A stretch of 9,305 nucleotides of DNA from an uncultured Bryobacterales bacterium (GTDB taxonomy: Bacteria > Acidobacteriota > Terriglobia > Bryobacterales > Bryobacteraceae). The notes beneath the pieces are model-generated. The model was not told the DNA's origin. It was given only the letters and a program-made list of their open reading frames with translations, and ran no database searches. Made by a program: the position numbers and the translations under genes. The stretch covers positions 1 through 9,305 of the forward strand of contig CALMAV010000072.1 in assembly GCA_937859895.1 (NCBI GenBank), given 5' to 3'. Shown in pieces: positions 6,346 to 9,305 of the stretch. Within the stretch, counting starts at the first letter, position 1; the number at the start of each line of letters is the position of its first letter.

Positions 6346-7750
6346 CACGGGCGACGCACAGGGCAAGCCGGTGAGCCTGCAGCGGGTGCTCGGCTTATGG
6401 AGTGCAGTCTCCATCGTGATTGGAACCGTGATTGGGAGTGGAGTATTCCTGGTGCCCTCCACGATGATTCGCTACGTTGGATCGGTTCGCGAGCTCTTTG
6501 TCGTGTGGGTGGTAGCGGGCCTGCTGAGCCTGTTTGGAGCTCTCACCTATGCCGAACTGGCTGCTGCCATGCCGGAGGCCGGCGGCGAATATGTCTATCT
6601 GAGCGCGGCTTATGGACCGTTCTGGGGCTTTCTCTACGGCTGGACCCAATTCTGGGTCGCCAAGAGCGGTTCAATCGCGACACTGGCCGCAGGCTTCTAC
6701 ACCTATCTGACGATCTTCATACCGGCACTGGCAAAACCAGTCCTTATCACCCCATTGCATATTGGCCCTGGCGGAAGCCTATTCGGCATCTATTGGGGCC
6801 AACTGGTGGCAATCGCGATCATTCTGCTGCTAGGGGGAGTGAATTCCGTTGGTGTGCGCTCAGGTGGCAATCTGCAGGTGATGATTACTGCCGTTAAGAT
6901 GGCGCTGATTGCGGGCGTTATCGCGGTCGGGCTACTCTCGGGCAAGGGCGACCCCTCGTATCTGGCAGCCCATATCCCGAGTGCCGGGGGAGTGGCGGGC
7001 TTTTTCGCTGCTATGGTCAGCGCACTCTGGGCTTACGACGGATGGAACAACGTCAGCATGGTGTCGTCAGAAATTTCCGAGCCGCAGCGTAACCTGCCTC
7101 GATCGCTCATCTTCGGAACGGCTGCGGTGATAGTGACGTACTTGCTGATCAATCTATCCTATTTCTATGTTCTAAGCCCGGCCAACGTGGCGGGGAGCAA
7201 GCATGTGGCTGCCGATATGATGACCAAGTTGTACGGCATGCCGGCCGCAACAATGGTGATCATCGCAGTTTTAATTTCGATATTTGCAGCATTGAATGGC
7301 TCCATCCTCACCGGTTCCCGCGTTCCCTACGCAATGGCTCGCGACGGACTGTTCTTTCGAGCTTTGGGGAAGGTGGACTCCCGGCACCGGACTCCGAGCG
7401 TTTCCATCATTTGGCTCTGTCTTTGGTCCTGTATTGTTGTGTTGAGCGGCTACTTTGACGACTTATATAATTTCGTGATTTTCGGTTCCTGGATTTTGTA
7501 CGGACTCACTGCCATCTCCGTGTTGGTACTGCGGCGGAAGGCACCGAACATGCCAAGACCGTATCGGGTAATTGGGTATCCAGTGGTGCCAGTACTCTTT
7601 GCTGTTGTCGCATGTCTGTTGCTGCTCAGTACTTTGCAGACGCGACCACGAGAATCGTTAATGGGCTTAGGGTTGATGGCGAGCTCGGTCCCATTCTATT
7701 TTTACTGGAAGCAAAAAAGCCTGCGCGAGATGACAAAACAGCGCAACTAA
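6332..7750 (+). CDS. APC-superfamily amino acid permease (LAT/SLC7-like)
   Basis: This inner-membrane amino acid transporter has about 12 helices and 472 residues from TTG 6332. The first helix carries SIVIGTVIGSGVFLVPS (27-43), whose GSG-F is the unwound substrate-binding segment of APC transporters. It continues with YAELAAAMPEAGGEYVYL (73-90), a family hallmark. The sixth-helix region is WAYDGWNNVSMVSSEISEP (233-251) followed by RNLPRS (253-258), as in bacterial and animal L-type exchangers. NGSILTGSRVPYAMARDGL (322-340) and RTPSVSI (353-359) match conserved loops of the second half. The frame is open up to 6263, but the strong SD places the start at TTG 6332, giving a 14-nt overlap with the symporter gene. 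Substrate is probably a neutral amino acid, by family only. No terminator hairpin is seen just after the stop. Confidence 0.92.
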   Translation: MNGSSTGDAQGKPVSLQRVLGLWSAVSIVIGTVIGSGVFLVPSTMIRYVGSVRELFVVWVVAGLLSLFGALTYAELAAAMPEAGGEYVYLSAAYGPFWGFLYGWTQFWVAKSGSIATLAAGFYTYLTIFIPALAKPVLITPLHIGPGGSLFGIYWGQLVAIAIILLLGGVNSVGVRSGGNLQVMITAVKMALIAGVIAVGLLSGKGDPSYLAAHIPSAGGVAGFFAAMVSALWAYDGWNNVSMVSSEISEPQRNLPRSLIFGTAAVIVTYLLINLSYFYVLSPANVAGSKHVAADMMTKLYGMPAATMVIIAVLISIFAALNGSILTGSRVPYAMARDGLFFRALGKVDSRHRTPSVSIIWLCLWSCIVVLSGYFDDLYNFVIFGSWILYGLTAISVLVLRRKAPNMPRPYRVIGYPVVPVLFAVVACLLLLSTLQTRPRESLMGLGLMASSVPFYFYWKQKSLREMTKQRN

Positions 7751-7928
7751 ATTGTGAAATTATCGAATGTACCATTAGTACTAATATATAAATTAAACTC
7801 AATTACAACCTGTTAACCGCGTGTTCTATTGAAAGTCAGTCCGAACAACCACTAAACTGCCTTTAAATCCACCATTTGGACTTATGTCCACTGTGGCGTG
7901 AGAATGGACCCATTGAAGGGGAGTTTGG
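7751..7928. other. AT-rich intergenic region before the AT-hook-like gene
   Basis: The first 50 nt (7751-7800) have only 11 G/C bases (22 percent by count), far below the surrounding genes. They contain the perfect palindrome ATTAGTACTAAT (7774-7785) followed by a TATATAAATT run, candidate -10 sequence. Further on, TTGAAA (7829-7834) resembles a -35 box but lacks a good -10 partner. TGGAC (7877-7881) and GTCCA (7886-7890) form a small inverted repeat. AAGGGGAG (7916-7923) is the SD for ATG 7929. The region most likely holds the promoter of the 90-residue protein. Confidence 0.5.
7774..7785. repeat. 12-bp perfect palindrome, possible operator
   Basis: ATTAGTACTAAT reads the same on both strands and sits in the most AT-rich part of the window, about 145 nt before ATG 7929 and 23 nt after the permease stop. 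A dimeric regulator could bind it; no binding protein can be assigned. It is not a terminator, since it lacks G/C pairs and a T-tract. Confidence 0.4.
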
Positions 7929-8201
7929 ATGGTAGGAGGCGCTACTTTGGACGTAGATAAGATGCTCGCTGAGTTACGGCTTGAACGAGAGCAGATTGAA
8001 GAAGCAATTCTCACTTTGGAGCGGCTCGCACGTGGTCGGGGAAGACGTCGAGGTCGTCCGCCGGCCTGGTTAAAGGATGCTTCCGGGATTGTGACAGGTG
8101 AGAACGGGCATGAGACGGCCGAGCCTTCAGCAGAGCCGCGACGCCGGGGTCGGCCACCCGGATCGAAAAGTAAAGCGGCACCGCAATTAGCAGCCGTTTA
8201 A
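7929..8201 (+). CDS. Small coiled-coil protein with AT-hook / H-NS-like RGRPP motifs
   Basis: This is a 90-residue protein that probably binds DNA. Residues 7-34 (LDVDKMLAELRLEREQIEEA onward) form an amphipathic coiled coil suited to dimerisation. A basic element GRGRRRGRPPAWL (36-48) follows. It contains the R-G-R-P core of AT hooks and resembles the GRGRxPxWL loop that H-NS-family proteins insert into the AT-rich minor groove. After an acidic linker (57-69) comes a second core RRRGRPPGSKSK (71-82) and an Ala-rich tail. ATG 7929 has AAGGGGAG 5 nt upstream. TTG 7947 has TAGGAGG 7 nt upstream and would give a protein six residues shorter, so the start is unresolved. The gene stands alone, converging on the NamZ gene with 14 nt between stops. 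A nucleoid-associated or silencing role is inferred from motifs; no full H-NS domain is present. Confidence 0.8.
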   Translation: MVGGATLDVDKMLAELRLEREQIEEAILTLERLARGRGRRRGRPPAWLKDASGIVTGENGHETAEPSAEPRRRGRPPGSKSKAAPQLAAV

Positions 8202-8215
8202 AGGTGAAGGGTGCC

Positions 8216-9305
8216 TTAGTAGAGCAGAAAGGGCTTCCGCCGGTCGCTAAACCTGGACACTTCTGCCTGCGAAGTCGTCCAGAGGGCACTAGCGTCTTTG
8301 TTGTGTTGCAGGCCGTCGACGACAGCGCGGTTACCGATGAGTGCGGCGCACTTGCCGAAATCCATCTTTCCAGGGAATAGCGATTGTAGGGCAGCCGCAA
8401 GCTCAAGCCCGGCTCGCGTGCTGTCAAAAGCCTCACGATCGGTAACGACAAAGCGGACGCCTCCGACATCCACTCCGAAGAAGTTTGAGCTGGTTGGGCG
8501 AAATCGAGTCGGGTAAACACGCAGCCCTGGAATGAAACGACTATTCAGGTAACGGGCGAGCGCAGGTCCGTCAATCCAGGAGGCGCCAATTTGCTCAAAA
8601 GGGGAATCAGTTCCTCGTCCTACTGAGAGGGCCGGTTCTGCCTCAATCATGGCGATTCCCGGGTAGAGCAGTGCGGCGTTCAAGCTGCGCATATTCGGCG
8701 ATGGATTCACCCACGTCAGGCCGGTTGTGTCGAACCAGTCACCGCGCTCCCAGTTCTGAACTTTAGCCACGCGCAGCTCAGCACCCCAATGGGACTCCGT
8801 GTTGGCCATAGTCGCCAGTTCGCCAAACGTCATTCCGTGTCGAACGGGAATGTCGTAGCAGCCAACGAATGACTCCAGGTCTTTCTGCATGACAGGACCT
8901 TCGACGTGGGTGCCCGTAATCGGATTTGGGCGATCCAATATCCAAAGGGGCTTATGCGCAGCTCCAGCCGACTGGACGGCGTAGAGCAGCGTACAGGAGT
9001 AGGTGTAGAAGCGCGCGCCTATGTCCTGGATATCGAAAACCAGGGCGTCAACCTTGGCCATTTGGCCGGGAGAAAGCCGGCGCTGATTCGGTTGGTAGAG
9101 GCTCTCAATCGGCAAGCCGGTTGCTGTGTCACGGCTGCTGGCCACATCGGAGTCAAAGTTGCCGCCCAAGCCATGTTCGGGCGAAAAGAGAGTGACGATA
9201 TTTACTCCAGCCGCACGCATGATGTCGACATTGCGGCGACCCTGGCGATCAAGTCCGGTGTGATTGGTGATCAGTCCGACATTCGCGCCGTGCAGAAGGG
9301 CAAAG
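8216..9305 (-). CDS. NamZ-type exo-beta-N-acetylmuramidase (DUF1343, GH171), 5' end cut by window edge
   Basis: This is a DUF1343 protein; characterised members (NamZ, GH171) remove N-acetylmuramic acid from non-reducing ends of peptidoglycan fragments. The frame stays open to the window edge, giving 362 visible residues; ATG 9220 is internal. Upstream of it the translation still reads conserved family sequence, VGLITNHTGLDRQGR (9-23). Further motifs are FSPEHGLGG (40-48), VFDIQDIGARFYTY (89-102), LDRPNP (123-128), PVRHGMTFGELA (153-164), NPSPNM (200-205) and SVGRGTDSPFE (227-237). The family is usually around 400 residues with a signal peptide, so some tens of N-terminal residues lie beyond 9305 and export cannot be judged. 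It converges on the AT-hook-like gene, and no clear terminator lies in the 14-nt gap. Family confident; exact substrate is inferred. Confidence 0.92.
   Translation of the reverse strand, partial: FALLHGANVGLITNHTGLDRQGRRNVDIMRAAGVNIVTLFSPEHGLGGNFDSDVASSRDTATGLPIESLYQPNQRRLSPGQMAKVDALVFDIQDIGARFYTYSCTLLYAVQSAGAAHKPLWILDRPNPITGTHVEGPVMQKDLESFVGCYDIPVRHGMTFGELATMANTESHWGAELRVAKVQNWERGDWFDTTGLTWVNPSPNMRSLNAALLYPGIAMIEAEPALSVGRGTDSPFEQIGASWIDGPALARYLNSRFIPGLRVYPTRFRPTSSNFFGVDVGGVRFVVTDREAFDSTRAGLELAAALQSLFPGKMDFGKCAALIGNRAVVDGLQHNKDASALWTTSQAEVSRFSDRRKPFLLY

Noticed and set aside
7774..7785. Palindrome after the permease gene as a transcription terminator
   Set aside because: It is all weak pairs around one G-C step with no T-run directly after it, so it does not fit an intrinsic terminator.
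8011..8520. A 169-codon - strand frame across the AT-hook-like gene and the NamZ 3' end
   Set aside because: NamZ occupies another frame of the same strand with clear family motifs, so this is a shadow frame.

Overview
The window reads like a chromosome segment of an acidobacterium, most likely class Terriglobia. This placement rests on gene content and is inferred: a DUF6677-type membrane protein upstream of miaB, a bifunctional nuclease in the miaB operon, a secreted Ala/Gly/Gln-rich repeat protein, and a small coiled-coil protein with RGRPP motifs. It is mostly housekeeping and transport DNA. No RNA genes, mobile elements, CRISPR arrays or prophage genes were seen.

Region 1 (1-3155, + strand) is a tight five-gene cluster. 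It holds the C-terminal half of a nucleoside hydrolase, a DUF6677-like membrane protein, a 60-residue two-helix membrane protein, miaB (tRNA ms2i6A methylthiotransferase) and a bifunctional nuclease (DUF151). Gaps are about 3 to 28 nt and several genes have clear Shine-Dalgarno (SD) sequences. The cluster ends at a strong hairpin flanked by A and T tracts, which can also stop transcription from the opposite strand.

Region 2 (3172-4611, - strand) is one convergent gene. It encodes an exported protein with a signal peptide, a hexapeptide low-complexity linker, a helical TPR-like middle and a beta-rich C-terminus. A 264-nt gap separates it from the divergent gene 4876.

Region 3 (4876-7750, + strand) is a two-gene transport operon: a sodium:solute symporter and an APC-family amino acid permease. 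They overlap by 14 nt, with the permease probably starting at TTG under a strong SD.

Region 4 (7751-9305) begins with an AT-rich intergenic segment carrying a perfect 12-bp palindrome. A 90-residue protein follows, with a coiled coil, an H-NS-like GRPPAWL element and a second AT-hook-like RGRPP motif. It converges on a NamZ/DUF1343 exo-beta-N-acetylmuramidase gene that runs off the right edge. The symporter, permease and NamZ together could serve cell-wall fragment salvage, but that is inference from proximity only.

The most interesting items are the small AT-hook/H-NS-like protein beside its AT-rich upstream region, the uncharacterised secreted protein, and the unstudied membrane-protein pair inside the miaB operon. 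I did not find convincing evidence for a wholly new defence or mobile system.
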